Assembly (NCBI GenBank): GCA_022839625.1
Contig: JALHJL010000030.1
Coordinates: 1-45,841 of the forward strand
Reading direction: 5' to 3'
DNA: 45,841 bases
Source: Phycisphaerales bacterium
GTDB taxonomy: Bacteria > Planctomycetota > Phycisphaerae > UBA1845 > Fen-1342
Shown: piece by piece, positions 17,427-26,700 of the stretch
Numbering within the stretch: position 1 is the stretch's first letter
Layout: each line of letters starts with the position of its first letter
Notes under the pieces: model-generated
Seen by the model: the letters and a program-made list of their open reading frames with translations, nothing else
Told to the model about the DNA's origin: nothing
Databases searched by the model: none
Position numbers and translations under genes: made by a program

Positions 17427-17984
17427 ATGAGTGACATCACCCAAATTCTGAACCAGGTCAGCCAGGGCGACCGTCAGGCGGCGGAGCGGCTGCTCAGCGC
17501 GGTTTATGATGAGCTGCGTCACCTTGCCGCCAGCAAGCTCGCCCGCGAGAAGCCCGGCCAGACGTTGCAGCCGACCGCGCTGGTCCACGAGACTTACCTG
17601 CGGCTGCTCGGCGACCGGCCGGTCCGCTGGGACAACCGCGGCCACTTCTTCGCCGCGGCCGCGGAAGCGATGCGGCGCATCCTGGTCGAGGCGGCCCGCC
17701 GGAAGGCCCGCCTGCGGCATGGCGGCGGCCGGAAGCGCTGCACGTTGGGCGAGGGGGACGCGATCGTCGCCCCGGATTCCGTCGATCTGGTGGCGCTGGA
17801 CGAGGCGCTGGAGAAGCTGGCGAATGACGACCCGACCAAGGCGCAGCTCGTCAAGCTGCGTTACTTCGGCGGCCTGACGGTGGAACAGGCCGGGGAGGTG
17901 CTGGGCATTTCGCGCGCGACGGCCGATCGGTATTGGCGCTTCGCCCGGGCCTGGCTGTACAACGAAATCCGCAAGGGCGAGTAG
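17427..17984 (+). CDS. ECF-type RNA polymerase sigma factor (TIGR02999-like)
   Basis: A 185-residue sigma factor with region 2 (DELRHLAASKLAREKPGQTL, HETYLRLL, WDNRGHFFAAAAEAMRRIL; residues about 28-90) and region 4 (LRYFGGLTVEQAGEVLGISR; about 142-165). The ALVHETYLRL and RGHFFAAAAEAMRRILVEAAR signatures match the ECF subfamily common in planctomycetes and acidobacteria that is usually encoded next to a serine/threonine kinase. No anti-sigma factor is present; the kinase 219 bp downstream on the same strand is the likely partner, and phosphorylation may replace anti-sigma control. Confidence 0.93.
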   Translation: MSDITQILNQVSQGDRQAAERLLSAVYDELRHLAASKLAREKPGQTLQPTALVHETYLRLLGDRPVRWDNRGHFFAAAAEAMRRILVEAARRKARLRHGGGRKRCTLGEGDAIVAPDSVDLVALDEALEKLANDDPTKAQLVKLRYFGGLTVEQAGEVLGISRATADRYWRFARAWLYNEIRKGE

Positions 17985-18083
17985 CGGCGCCGGCGTTTGG
18001 CCCGGGGGACGCCGCCGGTCGCGGACTGAGGCGCTGTGCGGCAGGTCGGCGCATGACGCCGTGTGTGTCTGTCCCTCGTTTAA

Positions 18084-18165
18084 GCCCCCTCCGCCTTCGA
18101 GGGGGAGGGGGCCTGATTGGGGACACCTTGCGCCTTTCCCTGCCCCCGCCGGATGAGGGTGGGGG
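18084..18165 (+). repeat. Double GC hairpin between sigma factor and kinase genes
   Basis: Two strong stem-loops follow each other. The first is GCCCCCTCCGCC (18084-18095), loop TTCGA, GGGGGAGGGGGC, with 11 of 12 pairs. The second is CCCCCGCC (18143-18150), loop of 7, GGTGGGGG, with 7 of 8 pairs. No T-tract follows either, so simple intrinsic termination is not obvious. The composition resembles REP-type intergenic repeats. A TATAGT at 18166-18171 begins right behind the second stem and may be a -10 box for the kinase. Confidence 0.6.
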
Positions 18166-18203
18166 TATAGTTGTGTGGCTCATGCACGCAGGAGAACCAC
18201 GGC

Positions 18204-21038
18204 GTGTCCAACGCGCGACACGACAGGCTGGAGGAGATCTTCAGCGCGGCGCTGCAATGCGAGACGGCGGCCGAGCGCGCAGCCTTCCTTGACGGCGTGT
18301 GCGGTGCCGACGTCGAGCTGCGCGGCCAGGTTGATGCCTTGCTAGCGGCCCATGACAGGGCCGGCGAGTTTCTTGACTCGCCGATCTTCGATGCGGACGC
18401 GACGGTGGTCCGCTCCCTGCCCGGGCCGGAAGGGCCGGGGACGCGCATCGGGCGCTACAAGATCCTACAGTCGATCGGTGAGGGCGGGTTTGGCTCGGTC
18501 CACATGGCCGAACAGGAGGAACCGGTCCGCCGCAAGGTGGCGCTCAAGATCATCAAGCTGGGGATGGATACGAAGCAGGTGATCGCCCGCTTTGAGGCCG
18601 AGCGCCAGGCGCTGGCCCTGATGGACCACCCGAACATCGCGCGCGTCTTCGATGCCGGCGCGACCGAGACCGGCCGCCCGTACTTCGTGATGGAACTGGT
18701 GCGGGGCATCAAGATCACGGAGTACTGCGACCAAAACCGCCTGAGCACGCGCGCACGGCTGGAGCTGTTCATTCAGGTCTGCCGGGCGGTGCAACACGCC
18801 CACCAGAAGGGCATCATTCACCGCGACCTGAAGCCGGGCAACGTGCTGGTCACGCTGCACGACGGCGTGCCGGTGCCGAAGGTGATCGACTTCGGCATCG
18901 CCAAGGCCACCAGCCAGCGGCTCACCGACAAGACGCTGTTCACGGAGTTTCGGCAGTTCATCGGAACGCCCGAGTACATGAGCCCCGACCAGGCCGCGAT
19001 CAGCGGTCTCGACGTGGATACGCGCACCGACATCTACTCGCTTGGCGTGCTGCTCTACGAGCTGCTGACCGGCACCACGCCCTTTGATGCGCAGACGTTG
19101 CGTCGGGCCCCCGACGATGAGATCCGGCGCATCATCCGGGAGGTCGAGCCGCCCAAGCCTTCGACGCGCGCCCATACGCTCTCCCAAAGCCGGCCAGGGA
19201 CCGCCATGGCCGGTCTGCGCCAGGCAGAGGCGGCAGCGCTCAGCCGGTCGATCCGCGGCGAGCTCGACTGGATCGTCATGAAGGCGATGGAGAAGGATCG
19301 CACGCGCCGCTACGACACCGCCAGCGACCTGGCGAATGACGTCCAGCGCTACTTGAACAATGAGCCGGTGCTTGCCGGCCCGCCGAGCACGTGCTATCGC
19401 GTCCGCAAGTTCGTGTGCCGCAACCGCGCGCCGGTGCTGGCGAGCGCCCTCGTCGTGGCCGCCCTCGTGGGCGGATTGGCGATGGCGACCACATTCTATC
19501 TGCGGGCCAGCGCCGAGCGCGACGCAGCCCAACTGGCCAAAGCGCGTGCCGACCAGGAAGCGGCCCGGTCGCAGCGCATCGCCGATTTCCTCCAAGAGCT
19601 GTTGGTGTCCACCGATCCCGATCAGGCGATCGCGCACAACCTCGACGTGGCCCGTATCGAGGCGACCGCGCGCGAGGTGTTCGGGGAGGACCACGCGACC
19701 GTCGCCGCTACGCTCGGCAGCCGGGCCCTTCAGCTCCAGTCGGCGGGCGCGCTTGAGCTGGCGGAGCGGCTGTACCGCGAGTCGTTGCGTATCTGGCGCG
19801 AGCGCGGCGGCGACAACAACATCAACGTGGCCGCCACCTTGCGCGCGCTGGGCATACTCCAGCTCAGCAAAGGCGACGACCGGGCTGCGGAGCAGACCTT
19901 CCGCGAGTCGATCCGCATCACCCGCGCCCTGCCGAACCCGGAGAGCATCACGCTGGCCGAGACGCTCGCGCTGCTGGCTGGCGTGCTGGGAAACCGGGGC
20001 GCGTACGCCGAGGCCGTGGACTTGCTGCGCGAGTCGATTCGCATGCGGCGGACGGCGGCCCCACAGCAGCGGCTCCAAGTTGCGATTACCAGCAGCTCGC
20101 TGGCCAACATGCTGATGCTGGGCGGCCGCGAGACCGAGTTCGCCGAGCTGATTCCCGAGCTGCTGGAGACGTGGCGGCAAGCGCTGCCCGCGGGCAGTCC
20201 CGCCCTGGGGCGGGTGCTGACTGAACTGGCCCGGTTTCACCTGAACCGGAATGACCTCGCGGGTGCTGAGCCCTTGCTGCGCGAAGCCCTGGAGATCTTC
20301 ATGGCGGCACCCGATCCGTCGGTGACGCACGCCTGCGCTGCCCTGCGCGGCCTGGCGGTCGTGTTGGAGCGCCGCGATGACCCGGCGGGGGTGATCCCCC
20401 TGGCCATCCAGGCCCTGGAAGTCGCGCGGCGCGGCGAAAATGAGCCGCTGGCGCGCGATGTCGCCAAGGTGCTCGCCAACTTCTGCTGGAACGTCGCCAA
20501 GTTGCCTCGGCGGCCGGAGGCGGAATACCAGACCGCGCTGCGCGGGATCGAGACCTGCCGGACGCAGGAGCCGGAAGACTACGCGCAACTCAACACGCTG
20601 GGCGTCTTGCAGTATCGGCTCGGGCAGTACGCGGACGCACTGTCCACTCTGCGACGTTGTGACGAGTTCAATTCGCAGCAGAACGAACACGGTCATCCGA
20701 CGGACATGGCGTTCATCGCCATGACCTATCAGCGGCTCGGTCTGGGTGACGAGGCCCGCGCCGCTTTGGTCCGGCTGCGGCAGGCCATGCAGAACGAGCA
20801 GTTCGCGGTGGACGAGGACTGCCGGCGCGTCGCCGGCGAGGCCGAAGCGCTGCTGGGAACGGAAGGCGCACGCAGCGAGGGCGGTCCTGAGGGACGGGAG
20901 GTCGGGGCGGCGATGATGTCGTCGCCGTCGGGTGCCCTGTTTCTGCCGCGGGAACGCGGCGCGCGGACGCCGGCGCAGTGGCGCTCGCCTGCGCGTCGCG
21001 TTCTGAGGGCTGGCGCCGCGACGTGCGGGGCGCTGTGA
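18204..21038 (+). CDS. Membrane Ser/Thr protein kinase with TPR-like C-terminal half
   Basis: A 944-residue Hanks-type kinase. An N-terminal helical segment (about 1-75) precedes the kinase domain (about 85-380): glycine loop IGEGGFGSVH from residue 91, ATP lysine K115 in VALKII, catalytic HRDLKPGN with D208, and DFG with D229. The activation segment ends in GTPEYMSPDQA, with SPD for the usual APE. One transmembrane helix lies at about 410-434 (VLASALVVAALVGGLAMATTF). Beyond it, about 500 residues form tetratricopeptide-like helix pairs (ALELAERLYRESLRIW, GDDRAAEQTFRESIRI, GAYAEAVDLLRESIRM). Start GTG 18204 is chosen because AGGAG lies 9 nt upstream. Its likely target is the ECF sigma factor. 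The last 60 residues are low-complexity. Confidence 0.93.
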   Translation: MSNARHDRLEEIFSAALQCETAAERAAFLDGVCGADVELRGQVDALLAAHDRAGEFLDSPIFDADATVVRSLPGPEGPGTRIGRYKILQSIGEGGFGSVHMAEQEEPVRRKVALKIIKLGMDTKQVIARFEAERQALALMDHPNIARVFDAGATETGRPYFVMELVRGIKITEYCDQNRLSTRARLELFIQVCRAVQHAHQKGIIHRDLKPGNVLVTLHDGVPVPKVIDFGIAKATSQRLTDKTLFTEFRQFIGTPEYMSPDQAAISGLDVDTRTDIYSLGVLLYELLTGTTPFDAQTLRRAPDDEIRRIIREVEPPKPSTRAHTLSQSRPGTAMAGLRQAEAAALSRSIRGELDWIVMKAMEKDRTRRYDTASDLANDVQRYLNNEPVLAGPPSTCYRVRKFVCRNRAPVLASALVVAALVGGLAMATTFYLRASAERDAAQLAKARADQEAARSQRIADFLQELLVSTDPDQAIAHNLDVARIEATAREVFGEDHATVAATLGSRALQLQSAGALELAERLYRESLRIWRERGGDNNINVAATLRALGILQLSKGDDRAAEQTFRESIRITRALPNPESITLAETLALLAGVLGNRGAYAEAVDLLRESIRMRRTAAPQQRLQVAITSSSLANMLMLGGRETEFAELIPELLETWRQALPAGSPALGRVLTELARFHLNRNDLAGAEPLLREALEIFMAAPDPSVTHACAALRGLAVVLERRDDPAGVIPLAIQALEVARRGENEPLARDVAKVLANFCWNVAKLPRRPEAEYQTALRGIETCRTQEPEDYAQLNTLGVLQYRLGQYADALSTLRRCDEFNSQQNEHGHPTDMAFIAMTYQRLGLGDEARAALVRLRQAMQNEQFAVDEDCRRVAGEAEALLGTEGARSEGGPEGREVGAAMMSSPSGALFLPRERGARTPAQWRSPARRVLRAGAATCGAL

Positions 21039-21102
21039 TTCGGGATGCCGGACCCGCCACGGCACCGTTGCACGCCTTGCGGCTTGGGGTACATTACGCG
21101 CC

Positions 21103-23658
21103 ATGAAAGCCAGAAGACTTGCATCAGCGGCGGCGCGCAGCATGGCGCGGGGACTGGCGGGGTGGATGTTGGCTTGGGGCCTCGTAAGCGGATCGGCGGC
21201 GGCCCAGGAGCAGTGGCCTCCGGCGCCGCCGTTGGCCAAGCCGACGGCTGCGGAGGACGCCAGTGCGTTGCCGCCGTCCGTGACGGCGGAGCCCCTGGCG
21301 GAAGCTGACCACTGGCGCTGCACGTTCCGATTTCGGCCGGCACCCGATGCCCGGCAGGTGTGTGTCGTGGGCTCGTTCAATAGCTGGGACCGCACGGGGA
21401 CGATGCTCCAGGGGCCTGATCCGGACGGCGAGTGGCGGGGCAGCGCGGAGGTCGGGACGGGCGTTCACGAGTACAAGTTCCTGGTCGACGACGAGCAGTG
21501 GTTCCCCGATCCGATGAACGTGGACCGCGTCCCAGACGGATTCGGCGGGTTCAACTCCGTGCTGCGACTCGGGCGGCTGGCGCGGATGACGGGGTCGGCG
21601 GCCCAGGTGGGGGACGGGCAGATCGACGCGGCGGGACTGGCGCATCAGCCCCCAGTGCCGCTGTACGTGCAGCCGGACGGCCCCGAACACGTTTCGATCC
21701 GCTACCGCACGCTGGCGCATGACGTGCGGTCCGTGGAGCTGGCGACGCGGACGGGCGGGCGGCACGCCATGCGTCCGGTGTGCGAGGGTCCGCTGTTCAC
21801 CTATTGGGAAGTGCGGTTGCCGGTGCCCGCGCGCGCGAACGCGCGCTCCCCCAAGGTCCGCAGCGTCGAATACACCTTCGTGCTCGACGACGGTGCCGGC
21901 CCGGTGGTCGATCCGTACGTCACGTACCACTACAGCTTCACGGCGAGCAGCCTGTTCGCCACTCCGGCCTGGGCGCAGCACGCGGTGTGGTACCAGGTGA
22001 TGCTGGACCGGTTTCGCAACGGAAACCCCGACAACGACCCCGTGCCCGTGCGGCCGTGGACCAGCGAATGGTGGACTCCGTCGCCCTGGGAGGGGCAGGA
22101 CGGGCAGACCTTCTACAAGAACTACGTGTTCGAGCGGTTCTACGGCGGGGACCTCGACGGGCTGGAAGCGCAGCTCGGGTACCTGAAGGACCTGGGCGTC
22201 AACACGGTGTACCTGATGCCCGTCTTCAAGGCCCCCTCCAACCATAAGTACGACGTGCAGAACTACCTGCACATCGACGACCATTTCGGCACCAAGGGCG
22301 ACTACGAGGCCGTCGCCGCGCGCGAAGACCTGCTCGATCCCGCGACCTGGCAATGGACGGACTCCGACCGCCGCTTCCTGGATTTCGTTCGTAACGCCCA
22401 CGCGGCCGGTTTCAGGGTGGTGCTGGACGGCGTGTTCAACCACGTCGGCGACCAGCACCCCGCGTTCGTGGATGTCCGGAAGAATGGCCGGAACTCGCGC
22501 TACGCCGACTGGTTCGACGTCACGTCCTGGGAACCCTTCGACTACAAGGGCTGGGCCGGCTTCGCGCACATGCCCGTGTTTCGCAAGAGCCAGCACGGGT
22601 TCGCCGGCGAGACGCTGAAGCGGCACATCTTCGACGTGACGAAGCGCTGGATGGACCCCGACGGCGATGGCGACCCCAGCGACGGGATCGACGGCTGGCG
22701 CCTGGACGTGCCCAACGACATCCCGCGCCCGCATTGGGAAGAGTGGCGCCGCTTCGTCAAGCAGATCAACCCCGACGCCATCATCACCGGCGAGATCTGG
22801 CACCGGGCGGACCAATGGCTCGACGGCGAGCATTTCGACGCCGTCATGAACTACGAGTTCGCCAAGATCGCGGTGGCGTGGGTGTTCAACCAGAAGGAGA
22901 AGATCGGCGCGAGCGAGGCGGCGGGCCGGCTCGCGGAGCTACGGCTCGCGTACCCGGCCGTGGCCACGTACGCCTTGCAGAACCTCGTCGACGGGCACGA
23001 CACCGACCGCCTTGCCTCGATGGCCCAGAACCCCGACCGGCAGTACGACCGGCAGAATCGCGTGCAGGACAACAATCCCGAGTACGACAACTCCAAGCCC
23101 TCCCCGGAGTCCTACGCCCGGGCCCGCCTGGTGGCGCTGCTGCAAATGACGTACGTCGGCGCGCCGATGATCTTCTACGGCGACGAGGCCGGGATGTGGG
23201 GTGCGGATGACCCGAGCAACCGCAAGCCGATGCTCTGGAAAGACCTCGAGCCCTACGAGAAGCCCGAAGAAAACTTCGTGATGACCGACCACCTCGAGTT
23301 CTACCGGCGGGCCATCGCCCTGCGCAACAGCCATCCGGCCCTGCGCAGCGGGTCGTTCCAAACCCTGCTTGCCGACGATGCGGCGGACGTCTGGGCTTTC
23401 CTGCGCAGCGGCGCGGGCGAGCACGTGCTGGTCGTCCTCAACGCTTCCAGCGAGCCGCACGAGTTGCGCATCCCGCTGCCGGCCGACGCGCCGACTGCCT
23501 GGGCGCCGGTGTTCGGCGAAGTTCAGAACGTCGTGGTGTCGGGGAACGCGCTGACGGTCACGGTCCCCGCGATTGGCGGGATCGCGCTGCACGCGGCCGC
23601 GCCGGAGATCACGCCGGTGGCTAACGCCGCGCGGGCGTGGGCAAATGACGTGCCCTGA
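21103..23658 (+). CDS. Secreted GH13 alpha-glucan hydrolase (neopullulanase/cyclomaltodextrinase-like) with CBM48-like domain
   Basis: An 851-residue exported enzyme acting on starch- or glycogen-type glucans. A signal peptide (cleavage near SGSAAAQ) is followed by a CBM48/AMPK-like domain (CVVGSFNSWDR, EYKFLVDDEQWFPDP; about 70-165). Next comes an N-terminal beta domain like CBM34 (about 185-290), then the GH13 barrel: VWYQVMLDRFRNGN, region I DGVFNHVG, region II GWRLDVPND with nucleophile D535, region III GEIW with acid/base E564, and region IV VDGHDTDR where families usually show NHD. A C-terminal beta domain closes the protein. The start has no clear Shine-Dalgarno; a weak TTGCAC / TACATT pair just upstream would give a near-leaderless mRNA. 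The last 128 bp of the domain sequence are duplicated at 28310. Confidence 0.94.
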   Translation: MKARRLASAAARSMARGLAGWMLAWGLVSGSAAAQEQWPPAPPLAKPTAAEDASALPPSVTAEPLAEADHWRCTFRFRPAPDARQVCVVGSFNSWDRTGTMLQGPDPDGEWRGSAEVGTGVHEYKFLVDDEQWFPDPMNVDRVPDGFGGFNSVLRLGRLARMTGSAAQVGDGQIDAAGLAHQPPVPLYVQPDGPEHVSIRYRTLAHDVRSVELATRTGGRHAMRPVCEGPLFTYWEVRLPVPARANARSPKVRSVEYTFVLDDGAGPVVDPYVTYHYSFTASSLFATPAWAQHAVWYQVMLDRFRNGNPDNDPVPVRPWTSEWWTPSPWEGQDGQTFYKNYVFERFYGGDLDGLEAQLGYLKDLGVNTVYLMPVFKAPSNHKYDVQNYLHIDDHFGTKGDYEAVAAREDLLDPATWQWTDSDRRFLDFVRNAHAAGFRVVLDGVFNHVGDQHPAFVDVRKNGRNSRYADWFDVTSWEPFDYKGWAGFAHMPVFRKSQHGFAGETLKRHIFDVTKRWMDPDGDGDPSDGIDGWRLDVPNDIPRPHWEEWRRFVKQINPDAIITGEIWHRADQWLDGEHFDAVMNYEFAKIAVAWVFNQKEKIGASEAAGRLAELRLAYPAVATYALQNLVDGHDTDRLASMAQNPDRQYDRQNRVQDNNPEYDNSKPSPESYARARLVALLQMTYVGAPMIFYGDEAGMWGADDPSNRKPMLWKDLEPYEKPEENFVMTDHLEFYRRAIALRNSHPALRSGSFQTLLADDAADVWAFLRSGAGEHVLVVLNASSEPHELRIPLPADAPTAWAPVFGEVQNVVVSGNALTVTVPAIGGIALHAAAPEITPVANAARAWANDVP
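23477..23604 (+). repeat. 128-bp duplication, source copy inside the GH13 gene
   Basis: This stretch encodes the C-terminal strands PADAPTAWAPVFGEVQ to ALHAAAP. It recurs at 28310-28437 with 126 of 128 identical bases; both differences lie in the GATTGGCGGG / GATCGGTGGG segment. Sequence on either side is unrelated. Confidence 0.95.
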
Positions 23659-23756
23659 CGGTCCATGGAAAAAGGGGATTGGCTCCGCGCCGGCGGGCTT
23701 TCGCGGTAGCGCTGCGCGGGTCTGTCGCGGTGCCTGTACCCTTCTTCAGCGGACAG
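23659..23756 (+). repeat. Interspersed repeat family A, copy 3
   Basis: The repeat fills the whole 98-bp space between the stop of the GH13 gene and the stop of the convergent metalloprotease gene. In plus orientation it runs GGAAAAAGGGGATTGGCTCC, then the shared core GGGCTTTCGCGGTAGCGCTGC, and ends in GGTGCCTGTACCCTTCTTC. The two ends (GGAAAAAGGGG and CCCTTCTTCAGC) are inverted. Placed like this it could end transcription from both sides. Confidence 0.78.
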
Positions 23757-26700
23757 CTAATCGTCTCCAAAACGGCGCTGGAATAGCGCAAAGTCAACGA
23801 GGTCCACGTCGCCATCGAAGTGTAAGTCGAAACACACGCAGTCTCCGGCGACGGCGCTCTCGGGGCCGGCGAGGCAGAGCGTCAGGTTGAGGAAGTCGCT
23901 CAGGCCGACCACCCCATCACCATTGCAATCACCTGCAATGCCCGCGACGGTGAGGGACGCCGGCGGACTGGTTGCGGTACCGCAGGCGTTGGTCACATCG
24001 ACGGTGTACGTGCCGGCGTTGTGCGGCGCGACGAGTTCGATGCGGAGCGTTGGTGTCAGTGCGCCTGAAATCACTGACCCACCGGGGCCCGGGCCGTCGA
24101 CCAGCGCGACATCATCGTGGCGCCATTGGTACGCCAGCACACCGGCGCCGTTTGCGACGACCTGCAGTTCCACGGTGCCGCCGGCGGGTACGTCGGCGTC
24201 CTGGGCGGCGCGGTCGAACATCACCTGGTCGCTATAGCGGTACTCCCACGTCTGAACCGGTACGTCCTGGAATTGCTCAGCGTAGTCGTTGCCGATCACT
24301 ACCATGGCCCGGCGGTGCGTGTCGAAGACCATTGCCGTCGGCGGGAACGGCCCACCGGGCAGCTCCTCGTGGAACTCAGGCAACACTTGCGACCACTGTG
24401 CCCCGTTGAAAGCGTACGTATCGCTGTGCCACGCACTCGGCTGGCCTGTGTTGCGACCGCTACCGAAGAGCGTCGCGCGGCGCCGCACAGCGTCGTAGGC
24501 CATTGCGGGCCAGTTTCGCTCCGGCGTACCCGCGTTGGGGGCCGTGCTCCAGCTCGTGCCCGCGTAGGTCCAGGTATACGCGTTGTATTGTGGAATCGAG
24601 TAGTACTGCCCCACGGCGCAACCGCGGCTGAGATCGAAAGCGACGGGCGAGATCGCGCTGCTGGGGCCGACGCCGGTATAAGCAAGCTGCCAGGTCGCAG
24701 TCGTGCTGTCGAATTCCCACGTGTTGTTGGTTGGGGGATCAGGGTGGGAGCCATCGGCGTAGACGACGATCATCGTGCCGCGCACGGGATCAAACGCCGC
24801 GTCGCCCTGGAGCGAGTAATTGGCTGGCGGACCGTCAGGCGAATCGGTGACCAGCGTCCAGTCGTCACCGTCGTACGCCCACACCTCGCGACTGCTGAGC
24901 ACGGGCGGCGGCGACCATCCGCCGAACAGGAGCACTGCGCTTCGCACGTTGTCGAAGACGAGCTCGTGCTCGATGCGCTGGCCGGGGTTGTGCGTCGGGA
25001 ACCGCGGCGTCCATTCGACGCCGTCCCACTCCCACGTGTCACCCAGGTAGAGGCTGTCCTTTTGTCCGCCGTAGAGCACGCTGACGCCGCGCGCTGCGTC
25101 GAACGCCATGTCGGATTTAAGCTGGTGGCGGCGCGACGGCCCGCTGGACGTCACATGGACCCAGGAGGGGGTCGGCAGCGTGATGGTCACGGGCACAGTG
25201 GTGCGCGTCTCGCACTGGTCGCTGACCGCGCACCAGTAGATACCTTCATCGTCGTAGCGTACGCCATCGAACGTCAGCGACGGCGCGTGCGCCCCACTGA
25301 TGTGCCCGGCGTCGTCCAGCGCGCCTGCTGAACCAAACCACTGATAGGTGAGCGTGCCGACGCCTTGGGCGATGACGTTGAGGATGACGGCATCGCAGGG
25401 CGCGGGCGTCTGGTCAAGGGGCTGGCTGTCGAACGTCACGCCGACCTGCACGTGCACGGTGTTGCTCTCCGCGAGGCCGCAGCCGTTGCTGACGACGAGC
25501 TGGTACTCGCCGGTCATGAAGTTCTGCGCAGCGCTGACGTGGTGCGTAGAGTCATCCGCACCGGGGATCGGCGTGCCGTTGCGATACCACTGAAAATGCC
25601 GCGGCGATCCGCCGGCTGCGGTGGCGGACAGGGTGAACGGCGTCCCCGGACAGACCGCGACGCCGACGGGCTGCGTGACGATGGTCGGCAGGCCTGTGGC
25701 GACTTCGAACGGTCCGGCGTTGACGCTGTGGAACAAGCTGCCAGTCGCGGCGCGCACCATGATCCGCGCCTCGGTGGTGGGGACGAACGGGAGCGGGACG
25801 AGGGCCGCGCCGGCGTTCGGGAAGTCCGCGGCCAGCGCCCAGGGGAAGTTCTGGCCGTTGTCGGTCGACAGAAGGATGTCGACGGTTTCGGCGCTGATCG
25901 GCGCTTCGTTGGTGCCGGCGATGTCCCACGTCACGCCGATAACCTGTCCGCCGCAATAGGCTTCGCCACCGACGGGCGCGGTGACGCGGAAGCCGGTGTA
26001 GAAGTTCTCGGGCGGCACTGGCACGAACTCCACCTGGATCTCGCCGATGCCCCACCCGCCGGCGCCGGCGACGTTGTCGCGGATCACGCCCTTGAACGTG
26101 GATGAGCGGCCGTAGCGCGGGAGGTTCTCGCCGAGCGTGGCGACGCCGTTAAGCACATCGTCATAGGGCGGGAACCAACGTTCGCCACTCTCGATCGGAG
26201 CCCGCACGCGGAGCAGCGGTTCGTGAATGCCGGTGTCGGGGCCCAGCGCCGTCCGTGGGCCAAGGTCCGCCTGCTCGATGGAATAGGTCAGCGCCTCGCC
26301 GGGCTCGTAGAACTCCGCGTCAGGCGCAAGCAGCCGGAATGGCGTCGCGGTGGGGAGGTAGTACGGCCCCTGCACGTCTGGCGTTTCACCCGGATGCGTG
26401 TTGCCGGTGTGCACCTGCGTGACGCACTCCGCACCGACGACAACCGGCGCGATCTGGAGCATGCTGATGAACGAATACATCGGGTCGGCCGCGCCGGCGG
26501 TCGGGTCATTAGGGTCGCGGAACACGATATTGTCGGCGCCGCAATTCCCGGCGTAGGACATGATCGTGCTGCCGGATCCCGGCTCGTAGGCTGACGACGA
26601 GGACCATTGATTCGGGTTGCCGCAGTTACCGTACCAGCCGTTGAACGTGTGCGTGGCGCCGAGTTGATGCCCGATTTCGTGAGCGACGTAGTCGACGTGG

